Below, one piece after another: positions 42,359 through 55,121 of a stretch of DNA of 64,000 nucleotides; position 1 is the first letter of the stretch, and each line of letters begins with the position of its first letter. Below the pieces are notes generated by a model. It saw only the letters and a program-made list of their open reading frames with translations. It did no database searches and was not told the origin of the DNA. The DNA is from Diplonema papillatum (Eukaryota; Euglenozoa; Diplonemea; Diplonemida; Diplonemidae). The stretch is taken from contig JAPJBO010000584.1 of assembly GCA_030068145.1 (NCBI GenBank), forward strand, positions 81,331-145,330, written 5' to 3'. Both the position numbers and the translations under genes were made by a program.

Positions 42359-43429
42359 CCGTCCCGCTCTTAATTTATGAATTTCTAATTTATGAATATG
42401 GCTAAAAATAAATAGTTATTCATAAATTAGAAATTCACTAAACAGGACCCCACAAATTAAAATCATGGCTTCCATCCCTGAGCTCTTCAGGGCTGTTGAC
42501 GAAAGGGCGCTTGACGACAGCGTTGTCGAACTTGGGAGTAAGCCGGCTACCGAACGAACGGTCCTTTCGGCGGATGAAATTCGGAAGCTGACCTGGAGAA
42601 AACGGTGGGGTAGCACCATGGGGAAAATTACCCTACAAGCGCCACGTCAAGTACCAGTGCCTTGCTCAAGATATTGACCGCCTGAACCGTGAATCCATCG
42701 TGTACTCATGGGCCGCCTCTGGTGTGCACCGAGCACTCGGTCTTCAGCAACCCGTGGACTCAAAAGGAGCCCCCATCACTGTCGTGTTTGACAAGTACAA
42801 AGCCCTCTACGACGAGGAGAAAAACTGGGACAAGGATCTTGTCGAGACTGTTGAGGAGGAAGGCAATTCTGACATCACCTTGCCAATCTCAAGCCAAGAG
42901 ATGGCCCCAGCGGCAGTGCCCGCGACACGTTCAACGCAGCCTGCTGCAAAGCCTCCGGGCAAACGCGGACCAGGGCGCCCTCCGTCGAAGGCGAAACCCC
43001 CTCCGAAGAATCAACCAACACTGAACTCTTTCTTCGCGAAGAAACGAACCCTCGAAGCGTGTGCTGAAGGCGAGCCTGAAGCGCAGAGGGTTAAGGACGA
43101 GTGAACTGGCAAGCCTTTCCCCCCTTTTCCCGCTAACGTTATCTCGGCCGTACTCTTCACCAACGGTTTTGCCCTGCAGCTAGCGAGTCTTTCGCCATTT
43201 TTCTTTTACGTTTTCGGCCTGACAACGTACCGTTCTGTCTGTACCGTACCGTCTGTACCGTACCGTGTACTGTACCGTCTGCTGTACCTCAGTTTCAAAA
43301 TGTCGGGACGAAATTAATTAATTTCAGCCCAAAATCTTCGGGCCGATGAAAAAATAGTTATTCATAAATTAAAACCCCCGCTAATTAAGAGCGCGCGAAT
43401 AAAGAGCCTATAAATTAAGAGCGGGACGG
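42359..43429 (+). mobile_element. 1071-bp TA-flanked element encoding an AT-hook/PIP-box protein
   Basis: Perfect 20-base inverted ends (CCGTCCCGCTCTTAATTTAT) and TA on each side (42357-42358 and 43430-43431) give the pattern of Tc1/mariner/pogo elements. It is nested inside the outer element, whose sequence ACTATTTA/GGTGAAAA it splits. It carries one gene and no DDE domain. Confidence 0.82.
42465..43104 (+). CDS. AT-hook and PCNA-interaction (PIP-box) protein of a TA-type element, one frameshift
   Basis: The ATG at 42465 opens a frame to 42677. From about 42610 the better-coding frame is the neighbouring one (WGKLPYKRHVKYQ through to the stop at 43102-43104), so one frameshift near 42600-42630, or an unrecognised splice, separates the parts. 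The N-terminal 45 residues are acidic. A middle region (CLAQDIDRLNRESIVYSWA) is helical. The C-terminal part has KRGPGRPPSK, a canonical AT-hook, and QPTLNSFF, which fits the PIP-box pattern Q-x-x-[LIM]-x-x-[FY]-[FY], followed by KKR. PCNA binding is known for Drosophila Pogo transposase. It may assist a transposase in trans; the pogo-like remnant lies just outside. Confidence 0.65.
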
Positions 43430-44103
43430 TAGGTGAAAATCAGCAGATATTTCCTGAAAAAGCTAAAAGTACACCCCCCAAACTTTCAGGGTGACTCGTA
43501 CTATTTAGCCACTATTTAACCACTATTTAACCACTGTTGAACCACCATCAAGAACCGAGAGAATCGGGGCTCGGCGTCATTTAGAGTGAGGTCTCACTCT
43601 AAGTGATGCTGAATGCTCTACTCTTAAGTGACACTGAAGTCACTAAAGGTTAGCTTACTGGGTTTCCGCCGAAATCTTCCGTTTTTCTAATTCTTCTAAG
43701 TGACACTGAAGCTGCATTTTTCAGTCACAGTGGGCAAAAATGCATGAGTGTCACTTAGAGTGAGCCTCACTCTACGTGCCCCAACTGTCTATGGGCTCAG
43801 AAGGACTAAACACACACTGTTCGCAGCAGCTCTCGTATTGCTGATGCAGTAGAGGTGGTGAACCTGGACGAATCAGTGATGATGGACCTGGACGCGCTCT
43901 CTGTGCTGGATCTGCAGGCTGATACCTGTCCTTCACCTGCATCAAAGAGAAAACGGGGAAGGGACGAGCGTGAGCTCTTAGCCGGAATTAAAACTTAAAA
44001 GTCGTTGCAGCTGGGGGCACCACTTAAAACTCTTAAAAAACAACACTCGTACTATTTACCTAAATAGTACGACTGCCTAAATAGTACGAGGGGGGGGGCT
44101 TTA

Positions 44104-45493
44104 GGTTAACTGAGCAACGAGAGACCAAAAAGATTAACTGAGCAAAGGGGACAAACTTCTCGGCCAGGCGAAAAAGAACGGAAGCAAGGTGGTCACATCA
44201 ATATCGCGCCGAAGGCGCGAAGGGAAAAAAACCCTCTAGCCTGGATTGCCCTTGGATAACCATTGGATAAAGCCTGGATAATAGCAATTTCTTAACGCCA
44301 CCGAATTTAATCTTCGCAAAAATTCCGAAAAATTGGGGTGGATAATAGGTCTACCCCCCCTTTAAATAGTACGACTGCCTAAATAGTACGAGGGGGGGGG
44401 GGCTTTAAATGAAGGGCCACACGTTATGACCATTAATTAGAGTGTGTACACTGTAGCTAGTGACAGACTCGAAATCAAAGTAGGCTTCGGAATCCTCGCT
44501 TGCTCTTTGCCGCCGTGCGGCACGCCGAGAGACAGGAGTCGTAACTGGCAGATCCGTCGTCGCTCTCATCGTCGTCGCCAGCACGCGGCCGCGCTGGCGC
44601 ACGACCCACAACGCGTCAGACGGTGCAAAAGCGCAAAGCGCAGCATTGCCTCTATAGGCCGTCGTCGGATCGGTGATGCACTTGGCAGCACAGGTCTACG
44701 GTGAGTAGTGACCAGAAAGTGTAGCGTGCGCTGGTGATGGTTGGTGCAGCATTCCGTTGTCGTCTTGCAGGCTGCGCACTGCGTCTTGCTGTTCCGCGCA
44801 ATTCTTCACCGCGGTGTCGATCCTGGGATGCGACGCGAGCACTCCACGATACGTGGACTTGAGGAGCCGGAGGGGCCAGTGCTTTCGGAATGCAGCGAAG
44901 AAGAAGAAAAAAGCGGAGTCGAAGAGCCCCGTGTCGGTGAGACACCAAATGCGCCTGAACGCGTCGATCATAACAGGCTGAAGAGGCGAAACCAAAGAGA
45001 AACCGCGAAGGCATCGATAGATTATCGCCATAGTTTCTCCCGTTTTCACATTTCTTTCCTGCTAACCCGGCCGACCCAAACATCACATCTCGATATTGTA
45101 GATTATCTTATGCGGTTCACCCTACGCTGCCGCCTTGTCCGAGTCGGCTCGGAACCAGTTTAGCCCTGCAGGCTGTTCGGGTGCCAAACCGACAGGCTCG
45201 AATCGTCTTCCGGCTCGTGCCCGGGTTTCTTCAGAACTAGAACTCGCCACGATGTCCGCCGGCTCGTGACCTCACCGATGTGAAATTGCGAGTCTTCAAA
45301 CAATGACAGCAGTTTGTGAACGGTATCCACTTGGGCGCCCTGACCTGGCGGGGGCGGGGCGCTACCCTTGAACGGCGGACAATTGGGCTATGAGAAGCAC
45401 GTCAAATCACTCCGAGAAATACTGAAATACCCTCTACGAACCAGCGGTGAACGAATTTATAGTCTTAGGAAGGGGAAGTCAAAGCAGACCAAA
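44104..45493. other. Intergenic region, no confident gene
   Basis: 44104-44400 has repeat-like A+T-rich sequence and the GCGCCGAAGGCGCGA phrase. 44400-45493 has balanced composition and overlapping open frames on both strands (plus 44741-45163, minus 45049-44696), neither resembling a known protein. One could be an exon of an unseen gene. The region before 45494 should hold the sorting nexin promoter. Confidence 0.4.
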
Positions 45494-46947
45494 ATGTCGG
45501 GCAACGAGGTGGCCACTGTGCCTGCGGGATCGTACTACGAATTCAACGTCGCGGACCCACAAAAGAAGGAGAAAGGTGGCGCCTTAGACCTTGCCTACTG
45601 GACATACCAGATTTACACAAAAACAAACCTGGTCAGCAACGGGCTTTTTAAGCAGGCCTCAATGCGCGCCGTGAGGCGGTACAACGACTTCGTCTGGCTT
45701 CGTGAAGTGTTGGTCGACGAACACCCCGGTGTTATCTGCCCGCCAATTCCTGAGAAGAGTATTAAAGGATCCATCGAAAAAGTAGCCGGCTCACAAGGCT
45801 CGTCGCCGCTCCGCGAGTACCGACAGCGTGCCATGCGCAAGTTCCTGGTCCGCGTAGGTGCCCACCCTCAGCTGTATTGCTCGCAGTCTTTCGTGGTATG
45901 CCAATTTCCACCTCCTTTGCTAGCATCCGTACCACCATGCCGCAGGGTTTAGCTGCGAGTCTCACACATGACAAATACAAACCAAACAGTCTTTCCTTGA
46001 ACTTGAAGAAGAGGCTGACTTCATGAAGCTGACGAAGCAGCCGCGAAAGAAAGTCGAGGTGGACCTGAACGCGTCGGAGAAGATGATGCAGATGAAGTCT
46101 TCGGTCTTCGGGAACAAGCCAAAGAACGCAGAAGAAGCGAGCTGGGAAGAGACGCGCCAGTACGTGGCACAGCTGGAGAACTCGCTGAATATGCTGAAGG
46201 AGCGTGTCGAGCTGCTCGTAAAGAGAAGAAGGGAAACCGGGACATCCTTGAACGAGTTCGGAAAAGCCTTCAAAAAGGTGGGTGACGTCGAGCGAAGCTA
46301 CGAGGAAGGTCCTTTGAGCACTGCTCTCGTCGATGTGGGGCACCACAGCGAGCACCTTGCCCTTGTCTACGGCGAACAGGCGGACACAGAAACGATCCAG
46401 GTCGTCGAAACCATCGGATACTACATTGGCATGTGCGGCGCAATTAAAGACGTCATCAAAAGGCTGCAGCGCATGGCATCCACCCGGGACATCCTCGAAC
46501 AATCGCTGGCGCACATGAACGAGGAAAAGACTGCCGCAGAGACTGCGGGCAAGGACCAGAAGGTGCGGACGCTCGAGAGTGATATCCAGGTGACGACGGC
46601 GAATTTTGAGAAGGCGCGCACACTCGCCGAAAACGCAGCAAACTCGTTCGCCGATGAACTCCGCCGGTTCCACCGTGAGAAACAGTACGACATAAAGCAG
46701 ATGCTCAAGTCATTCGTCGAGTTGCAGCTCGAGTACGCCAACAAGATGAAGAAATCCTGGGGTATGGCCTTTCTTCGCATTGTGCGTATTAGGTCGAAAG
46801 TGGCTTCTTTCGTTGCTGATTGAGCCTTTCCGACGTAAAAAGACGCATGCACCAATGTGTTCAAGTCTCGGCCTGTCCAGCTATCCACTCACAACCTCCA
46901 CAACAGAAACGCTTTTACCGTCGGTTGAGGCTATCCGCGTTGACTAG
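45494..46947 (+). CDS. PX-BAR sorting nexin (SNX1/Vps5-like), three exons
   Basis: Exons 45494-45895, 45990-46761 and 46907-46947 join in phase (0, then 1) to give 404 residues. The ATG at 45494 has A at -3. Residues about 12-130 form a PX domain: YEFNVADP, VRRYNDFVWLREVL, the proline loop PPIPEKS and REYRQRAMRKFL, the elements that bind phosphoinositides. Residues about 150-390 are a BAR-type coiled coil (FLELEEEADF, FGKAFKKVGDVE, LKSFVELQLEYANKMKKSW). The third exon encodes only ETLLPSVEAIRVD, matching the W-E-x-x-LP tail of SNX1/Vps5 proteins; without it the frame runs into a false stop at 46823. Such proteins form the membrane-bending part of retromer on endosomes. Introns are 94 and 145 bases with GTATGC and GTATGG donors. 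Confidence 0.88.
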
Positions 46948-48399
46948 GCCATTTGAAGTAATCTGTATGAAAACCCTGGCAAGTAGTCCTCACTTCTTGC
47001 GTGTGGTACAATTCGGACCACCCTCTAAGACAAGAAAGACCACTCCACTATCCCATATCCCAAGAAGGACAAAATAAGCAACAAACGTATGTTTTCTCTC
47101 GGCGTCCGAATGTGTTCTAGTTGCGGCTTTCGCCTGCGTGCGTTTCTGTTTCTGCAGTCTTCTTTTCTTTCCGTGCTCCGTACATGCTGAGTGCACACCT
47201 GTGTCTGCAACCCTTAGTCTGCTCTTGGTTTTCAGTGCGCTGCCATTGACTATTCCTTTCATCGACATGAGCGGCAGAAAGGGGAAGGACTACTCCACGG
47301 ACCTCAAAACCCGAATATACTATCGCAAAGAAAGAAAACCGAAAAACCCGCCACTTAAAGGCACAAAGACGTTGAGAGGAGCAACTTGTCGACAAAGAAA
47401 AGTAAAATAGCGATGTAGCTGAAAGGATCATGCCTCACCTGTCAATTGGACAATGAGAAAACACTGACAACACCGATCACAAGGGGCAAACTATGCAATT
47501 CTCATTGCTCTGACGTTGGTAGAAGATCGCCAAGCGTGTACGGCGGTGGCGACCCAACTAGCTAGATACAATGTCGACAGGTTCGAGTTTCTTCTCTGTC
47601 TCCTAGCCTTCGGCAGTTAGCCGCTTCGCTCAACTCAATGTAGTACGGCAACGAGCTGCCCTGATGGCAGCTGCACGCCCAAGACATGCTCGGACAGCTC
47701 CTTCACCGTCAATTCTTCCGACCGAACTTGTGGTCGCTCGCTACCGGCGAAGGCGTCGTTCATCAGGAAATCTCGAAGTCTCGAAGAACCGGTGCCCCCG
47801 GGTAAGGGCTGAAGCTTCCTCGTGAGCTCATCTCTGTTGTTGACGCGCGTACCCACGCTTTTTTGTGCCACGTGCTAGTTTTTGAGCGCAAGCTCACTCT
47901 ACGATGCTTTCTGTTCGCATTGCTGCAATCTGTTTCATTTAATCCCTTCGTCTACCTTTTCCTGCGAATGCAGAAAGGCTGCCCTCATGTATATCAGCCG
48001 GCTTAGCGAGAGTAGAGAATGCAAACCATAAGCAACTGAGACCGCTGGCTCATTCTCCAGCAAGAGACGTAACAGCAAAGAGAGTCGGACGAGATTTAAA
48101 ACCATGAACAGAAGTAAGCCGACTGTCGTAACCAGGGGGTTCGAAAGAGGGCTGAAAAGATGACTGCCATCGCAGCAGCGAGAGCTTCGTTTTTGCAAGC
48201 CGGCAAGGTCATTCAATCGTCGGCCAACGACTGCAGGCGAGCTGGTGTCCAAGTTCGTCAACGCACGTGTACGACCTCCTGCCCCTTTTCTGTCCAGTTC
48301 CTCCTAACGTATCAATGTTGCCTAGGGGGAGGAGAGGGGAAGGAGGGAGGAGGGCGCGGTGAGTAGCAATTTGGGGTCGTTTGGGGCTCAAGAGGGGGT
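46948..48399. other. Intergenic region with one doubtful small ORF
   Basis: The minus-strand frame 47871-47635 (78 codons, begins with GTG, contains ELTRKLQPLPGGTGSSRLRD) has a coding-like composition and could be a terminal exon, but no partner exon or family was recognised. The rest shows no feature. A purine-rich run (GGGGAGGAGAGGGGAAGGAG) at about 48330 precedes the next gene. Confidence 0.35.
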
Positions 48400-51300
48400 A
48401 TGGATGCCGCGCATGCCTTTGGCATGCCGGCGCTGAAGTTCGATGCCAGCGGCGATTATGAGTCGCGGATGCGAGAGGATGGGGTGATTGAAGACACGCA
48501 GGTGTTCCCGCGTGGCCACCGGCCGGCTCAGGACGTGTTCGAGGTGTGCGAAGGCTTGCGGTACTGGCACACGCCTGGTCGCCGGCTGTGGCCGCGGAAG
48601 TCCATTCGGGACCTGGCAAAGACATGCAAGGTCATGTCAGAAAAACACAGCTTGGGTGAACCCGTCGACGTCGTTGTTCCCTTATTCATCTACTCCGTGT
48701 CCATTTATCGGGACGTCGTCTGGGCTCTGTACCTGGGGGACAGCCAACTGTCTGCATGGGTCGTGGTGCCAACGACCACTGATTTTGAGGAATTCTTTTT
48801 TAGCGCAGACAAGCTGTCGCCCTCCGGAACCAGCGAAGTGTACGAAGTCCCTGTAACGTCACGACCTCTTTTTGAAGAAAGCGTCCGACTGGCTGTCACC
48901 CGTCTGCACGGCGACGGTGCTGGCGCACAAACGGCGCACACCCCGTTGGGTAGCAGCGTGATCGGTGAGGATCAGCTGCAGGCAACGACAAATACCGGGT
49001 CGTTTGCCACCAGCGGGCCCTTGCACCTCCCAAGCTCACTGGCGACGTTCGTCTCGCAGTCACAGGCGGCTACCCCGAATGTCGACAGCTTAATCCCGGA
49101 CACACTCTTCCCCCGCTTCTGCAACGGCATCCATCTACGACCTCCTGGGATCCGTCCCGACGACACATCCGATCGAGACTCCACAGAAGACAACAACACC
49201 ACCATCCATCACCCCGATGCCACTGCCAACAAGGAAGACACCAACAGTCCTGTGCCTGAACTCGTGTCACCGTGCAGCGTGCAATTTGACACGCCCACCA
49301 CGCACGGGACACTCGCCGGCTTCGAAAATAAACCCGATATTGCGAAGCCCGCAGCGGAGATACCGGACGGAAAAAAGACCGACGATACTTACCGCGCGAA
49401 GGTTGTCCAAGCCAAGCTGGAGTCGGCGATCAAGCGCAAAAGTCTCATTGACCGAAAGGTAGAAATCGACCAAACGCCAACGGAGGTGCCCATAAGCACA
49501 CCTTTAGCACCAACCGTGGTGAACAGCAAGACACCGGGAAGGGATGGATGCATCAGCCCATTTTCTGAAGCAACGCCATCGGAGACAAGGAGAATGTCAT
49601 CGCAGCAGGAGGACGTGACCAGCAGAGGCAGCGAAGTTCCCGTACCCGCAATGACCTGGAAGAATCTGACGCTGTTTGAGTGCGACGTCCCGGCGCATTT
49701 CGAAATCTGCAACCACCTGTTCAACCACCACAAGCCACGGATGTTCCTGGCACGCTACGCGATACGCCCTACTCCCGATGCCCCCGTCAACGCCGATAGC
49801 TCGCCTGCGTCTTCCCCGACGGCTCGGTCCCTCTCCTTTCCAACCCGACCGAAACCCAGCAGTTTCTTGTACGACACGGTGGCCTGGTTGCCAAGTCCTT
49901 GCGCCATCACCGGTGACTTCCGAGATGCCCGTGACTTCGGCGAAAGCACGCCGCTCCCGCCGCGTTCCGTGCTCCAAGACTTGCCGCCGCCTGAAATATT
50001 TGAGTACCTGCACTGCAGGCGGGTGCGCGAGAAGCTGACGGAAGACCTGTTCAGTGTGGCACCGTTAGAACCGGCAAGCGGGCATGACCTACAAGCGCTG
50101 GCGGACGCATGCTTCAAAGTGCACAACCAGCAGCAATATAACCAACATTTACACAGTAAGCTGAACCAGATGGTGGACGGGATCGAGTCCTGTCCGAGCG
50201 AGCACCCAGCGGTCGCTGAGATTATCAAGCGGAAGGCGGGCCTTCACGAGCAGGCCCCTCAACCTTCGCCGCTGGTCATTGCGCATGCGCTTGATTTGCA
50301 GGTGCTGGAGTGGAGGAGTGAGAATGACGAACCGGGGACTTCCTCTTCGTTGCTGCTGAGCTTGTCGGGAACTCCGAAGCTGGTCGCGAAGTACGACTCA
50401 CGGCACGGGACCGGCGGACATTCTGCCGAGATTCTCGAGCTGGCCCGATGTTTTTCGGCCTTTGACGACCAGCCATACTACCACGTAAACGCCGCGGTTC
50501 GGAACTTGCAGAACGGAAAGGTGCGCACATCCTTCCACGTTCGAACACGGTTACTAGCAGAAGAGGCCGCGTGCAACGCGAAGCGGTGTAGTGAAGACCC
50601 GCTTCCCGGATCGCCGAGCCAGCATTACGAACCGGAAGAAAGCGTCCCGGGGGGCAGCGAGAAGGAAAGGGATGAGCGGTTCGATTCACCGACCGTGACT
50701 CCCTTGGACACGTCCAAGAACCTGGACACGAGCGGCCCCATCTCTGCGCAAGGCGCGGATGCTGGAACGACGCCACCGAAGTCGCCTGCTGAGAAATCGC
50801 ACCGGCCGCCGTCCCTCATTGCAACGTCCCCGCCTAGGGCACGTGATGATGACGAGCCACAGACGCCGTTGTACAGTCCGTTGCTGCTTTCGAACGACGG
50901 GGGATCCGTTTTCGCTGCGCCACTGAAGGGCTACCAACGATCAAAGCAACGCGGCAACGCTCGGCGGCGGGCCCGTCCCAAGAACTTGCTGGAAGAAGTG
51001 TTCTACGCGCGGAACAACTGTGGGATGGGTCTTCAGCTGCTCATCCTTGCTAACGAGCAACAGCCGTTTCGCAGGGCCCTCGCCAGCGTGCTGCATCGGT
51101 TGAAAAAAAGATCGTGGCGGTCTGTGCTGTGGCATGAAACGTGGCCTTACTACGCGAAGTGGTGCTCCGATATCAAAAAGGAAGACTGGTCCCATGGACC
51201 GGACTCCGACACCGAATCTGAGTCAGAGTTTCTGCCCAAGATGTCGCTGCCCGACCGATACGGGTCGGTGGGCTGGAAGGTCTTCTCCCCGCGTGACGAC

Positions 51301-54300
51301 TTCACTCCGTTGTCACACAAACCGGTCAAGTCGTTCGTATTTAACATCGGCGTCTTTCTCCTTCGGCAAACGAGGCCTTTGACATACTACATCAACACTG
51401 CTCTTCAAAACGTAGCGCCACAAGTGCGGGGTCGGTCAATTGCTCCGGGGGGTGTCGTCAAAGCGTATCGAGGCCTGACGAATGCCCGACTGGACCAGAA
51501 AAGCTACGAATCTGGCAAGGTCGTCTTGTGGTCGAATTTCTCCTCGTGCTCGAAGGATCAAGGCGTGGCGCAGAGCTTTGCCCTTGGGAAGAACGCGTCC
51601 GTGTTCATCATCAAGGGAACCAGCTGCAGACTGATTGCTCCGTGGAGTCGGTTCAGCAGGGAAGAGGAGTGGCTGTACCCACTGAATTCGAAGTTTCAGA
51701 TCAATTCGCTACTCACAGAGGAGCAGAAGCGCATTCTGGGAAAAGAGGACCTGCATCTTTTCGAAATCTCGGAGGTCTGCCACAAAGACATCCAGAAGAA
51801 ACTGGTACGCAACGTCCTGACCCGTGCTTCGTCTCTTGCGGTATCGAGGGTGCTCTTTCGTACGCTCGAAGCCCTGGACGCAGGGGATGGCGTGCTGGAT
51901 CTGGCGTTGCCGAAGATGTTTACCGAAGAAGGCGGTGCCGACGTTAATTTGCCTTGGAGATACATGGTAAACATCACGTACAACGCTGAGGGAAAGTGTC
52001 CCGTGGCGAAGGGGAAGACAGGCGGCGACTGCGCGACGGAGGTGGCCGAGTTTTTCCTGAAGCACAAGGGCGAAGTCTACGACGATACCACTGCCACGGG
52101 GCAACTCGTCCTCCAGGCAGCCGCCGAGTTGATCACGCCCGTGCGGCCCACACACTCGCCGCCCGAGTTCGTCGAGATCGGCCACCGGCCGCCGTACAAC
52201 GAGTCGCAATTCTTGCTGGTCGTGAAGAAGCCGTCGCAGAAGTGGGAGATCACGATCGAACTGACCAAGAAGAAGCCGCGGCCGACACCCGCGATCCAGT
52301 GCCCGGGCGCCACGGCCATCCGGACCATCCTCAAGCTCGGGGTGAACCTGCAGAAGATAGACGTCCGGAACAACAATATCTACGTTCCGGGAGCCGAAGC
52401 TATCTTGGACGGCGTCCGGTACTGCAAAAGCGTCGTCGAGGTGTACTTCCTGGACGACGGATGCGTCGCGCAAGAGTCACCGGAGGAGATGCAACGCCCG
52501 CAAGAATTGCAAAAGCTTTCACGAGCCACGGTAGCGGAACTACGCATGCGGGCAGCTAGCGTATTTGTCGTCGCCGCGCTGTGTTCAGCCGCGTCAACCT
52601 GCACGCTTGGCCCCACGTTCGGCCACGTTTTGACGAGTAAACAAAGCCTGCGCTGTGTCAGACTGTTCAACAAGCAGTCAAACCAACTCCGCCTGCTACA
52701 GATCGACCAAATCATCTCCCTCCGCTGCACCCATCACGCCGGGATGCTCTACGAAGACCACGTCGCCGAGTTCGGGTCGCGGTGGCCGATGATTGCGGCG
52801 GAAGCTTTGTGGGACTTAGACGTCGTGAAAATGGACTTCGACGCTCTATTCGACAAGCGACCTGCCGAAACCGTCGACTTCCTGACGCTCCTCACCTTCC
52901 GCTGCCTCATCAGCAACAAGGAGCCGCCGAAGCTCCCGAGGGCGCTGGTGGCCGCTGCGAGGTGCGCGTCGCTGGAGACCATTCGGCTGCTGCTTGCGCT
53001 CGGGTGCCAGAAGTTCGAGTACGACTTATTTGGAGAGACGCCGTATTTAAAGAGCAAGCGCAGGAAGACCCGCGAGCAGCACATGCGAACCCACCCGCAC
53101 CACATCCACGCAATGATCCCCGTCAGAAGAAGCCCGCAAACCGCGAGTTTGGAAAGGAGCGGCTGGGGAAGGAGTCCGGAGGTGCAAAACTCGGACAACG
53201 AGATGATCCGGTCGCTACTGAGAGTGGAGAGGACGTGCTACACGTCGTTGCCCAGGGTGTTAGAGTTGATGAAGGAGAGCTCGAGATTGACGGCAGACGC
53301 GTCGCGCGCGGTTCTCGTATCCGATGCGAAATCGGTGACAGGGTGGAGGTTGAAGCGCTTAGCGCTGGAGCTGATCAGACTGTACGAAAACAAGCCCGGC
53401 AACTTCCTCTCCGAGCTCTCCGAAAACCTCCCCGAAGCTTTCTCGGGCGCTGCAGGATGGGCGCGGCTCAAAAACCTCGTCGAACACGCGGTGCAGTGCG
53501 GCCTGCGCAGCCCCCACCTGAAGTCTTCGATTCCCATGGGACAAGCCAGCGTGACGCTCCTCGCCTACTACCTCTACTCAGCCTGCGAGCTGCCGTTGAA
53601 GGAGACCACCGTCCCACTGCACAATGGAATCTCGCCGCCGGTAGCCCCGTCGTTCGAGCCGACGTGCAGGCGATACAGCCCTAAGATGAAAACCTTCCTC
53701 ACGAAATCTCGGTTCGTCGATGTCGAAATGCAACCAAAATGGGCCGCAGCACGCTCAGAGCCCGCTCAGAGGCGTATGCTGCACCACGGCGTGTTCCACT
53801 TCGCGCACGACCTCGACTTGCTGTCGGAGATGGAGATCCAGGACTATGTGCAGGGATGCCGACACCGGAGGTTCGAAGAGGGTGAAAAAGGCAGTCCTGT
53901 GTTTAAGGAAACGGCGCGGCGGTGGTACGAGCCGGCAGAAGATTCTTCGGCGCCGGGCGAGTACCTGAGCAAGCGTGACTTTTTGGAACGAGGCTGGGAA
54001 GACGCCAAAGAGGAGCCGCGGAGGCTGAGAAAGATGAACAGGGAAGGCACCTTCGTATTTGACTTCGAATGGTACGAAGCCGCGGAGACGCCCCGTGCCG
54101 CAAAACCGTCGCTTTTCACTGGGGTCCCGAAGGGAAACGAGAGGCATCCAGATGCCGATGGCTCGTGGCAGCAGGCACTACCGACGACGCAGGCGAGGGT
54201 CAACACCCTGCATTTCGACCTGACCGAGGCGTCGCAAAACTTGGTCTCACCCGAGAACAACGGAGGGAGAACCATGCTGGCGAAAAGCCGCGAGCGAGCG

Positions 54301-55121
54301 GGCCGGTGGATCAAAACGTGGGCTGTCCTGAATTCGGTCCTAACGTTTGCCCCTGAGGAAGAACTCGTCGTCACGCGGTACATTCCCAACGTTTCCGTCG
54401 CTGTCATGACCGAGCACCTTGCCCTGCACAAAGGTCAAGCCTACGGTATTGCCGAGCCTTCTCTTTGGAACTACCAGGTCGACTCAGATGAAGACGATAT
54501 CAACGAGCCCGAGCTCTTGCAGCAGTCCGTCACGACGATCAAGCTAATCGCGAGGGGTCGTTTGAAGGGCGCTCGCATTACCGAACTGACCGCAGGGCAG
54601 AGTGACTTGGTCATGCCAGCACTCAGCACGTTTATCGTACGAAACGTGACGTTGAATCGGTCGGCGTTGGTCCTCGAACTCATCGGAAGAGGGTCTCTGT
54701 TTTGCACCGACACTGAGCTACGCACGTGGTGCACCGTTGTTGGGCTGGAGGTGGAGGATGCGGAGCTGGAGTTGAGGAAGGAGTCTTCGTTGTCGTCCCG
54801 CCCGCTACGCCAGCCGTCGACGTGTTGTCCGATGCGAAATCGAAGCTGCAGGAACCCGGAGTGGGCCGCGCTCGAGACGAACGCGTACCTGTTCTTCAAC
54901 AGACAGGGACAGTACTTGCCGAGCGAACGTCGCGGCAAACTCGCTGCGGCGGTAGCCGACACGTTGCGGCCCATCAACAAGTTTTCCGAGTTCGTGATCC
55001 AAGGACGCAACGCGGCCCGGCGGTACTATCATCACTCGGTTACAAGCGAGACGGCACTTCCCATCACCTACCGCCCGAGCTTCACGTTCTTGGCTCTCCT
55101 CGGCCGTGATCTGACCAACAG
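48400..55121 (+). CDS. Giant protein with arginine-type ADP-ribosyltransferase (ART) domain
   Basis: The ATG at 48400 begins an uninterrupted 6.7-kb exon. A GTATAC donor follows AACAG at 55121, so a short last exon is expected; unspliced, the frame stops at 55230. Possible acceptors are at 55260 (frame to a TGA at about 55430) or 55316. Residues 1-175 and about 425-750 look folded but are unknown. 176-420 and 750-870 are disordered. Residues about 1000-1110 are an R-S-E type mono-ADP-ribosyltransferase: R1024 in YRGL, the S-x-S motif at 1049-1051 in WSNFSSCS, and E1088-E-E1090 in SREEEWLYP, with FQI and an HLFEISEV strand after it. E-x-E implies transfer from NAD to arginine. Around 1300-1355 a leucine-rich-repeat-like segment occurs (LQKIDVRNNNI). 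The rest is unassigned. No signal peptide is seen. Confidence 0.8.

Larger units (their letters stand above)
42335..44101. mobile_element. Outer TA-flanked inverted-repeat element, C-run termini
   Basis: The left end AAGCCCCCCCCCTCGTACTA and its inverse at 44078-44101 are flanked by TA (42333-42334 and 44102-44103). A further copy of the right end lies at 44375-44405, so the true right border may be there or two elements overlap. It contains the 1071-bp element. 43440-44090 has short TCACTCTAAGTGA-type repeats but no gene. Confidence 0.65.
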
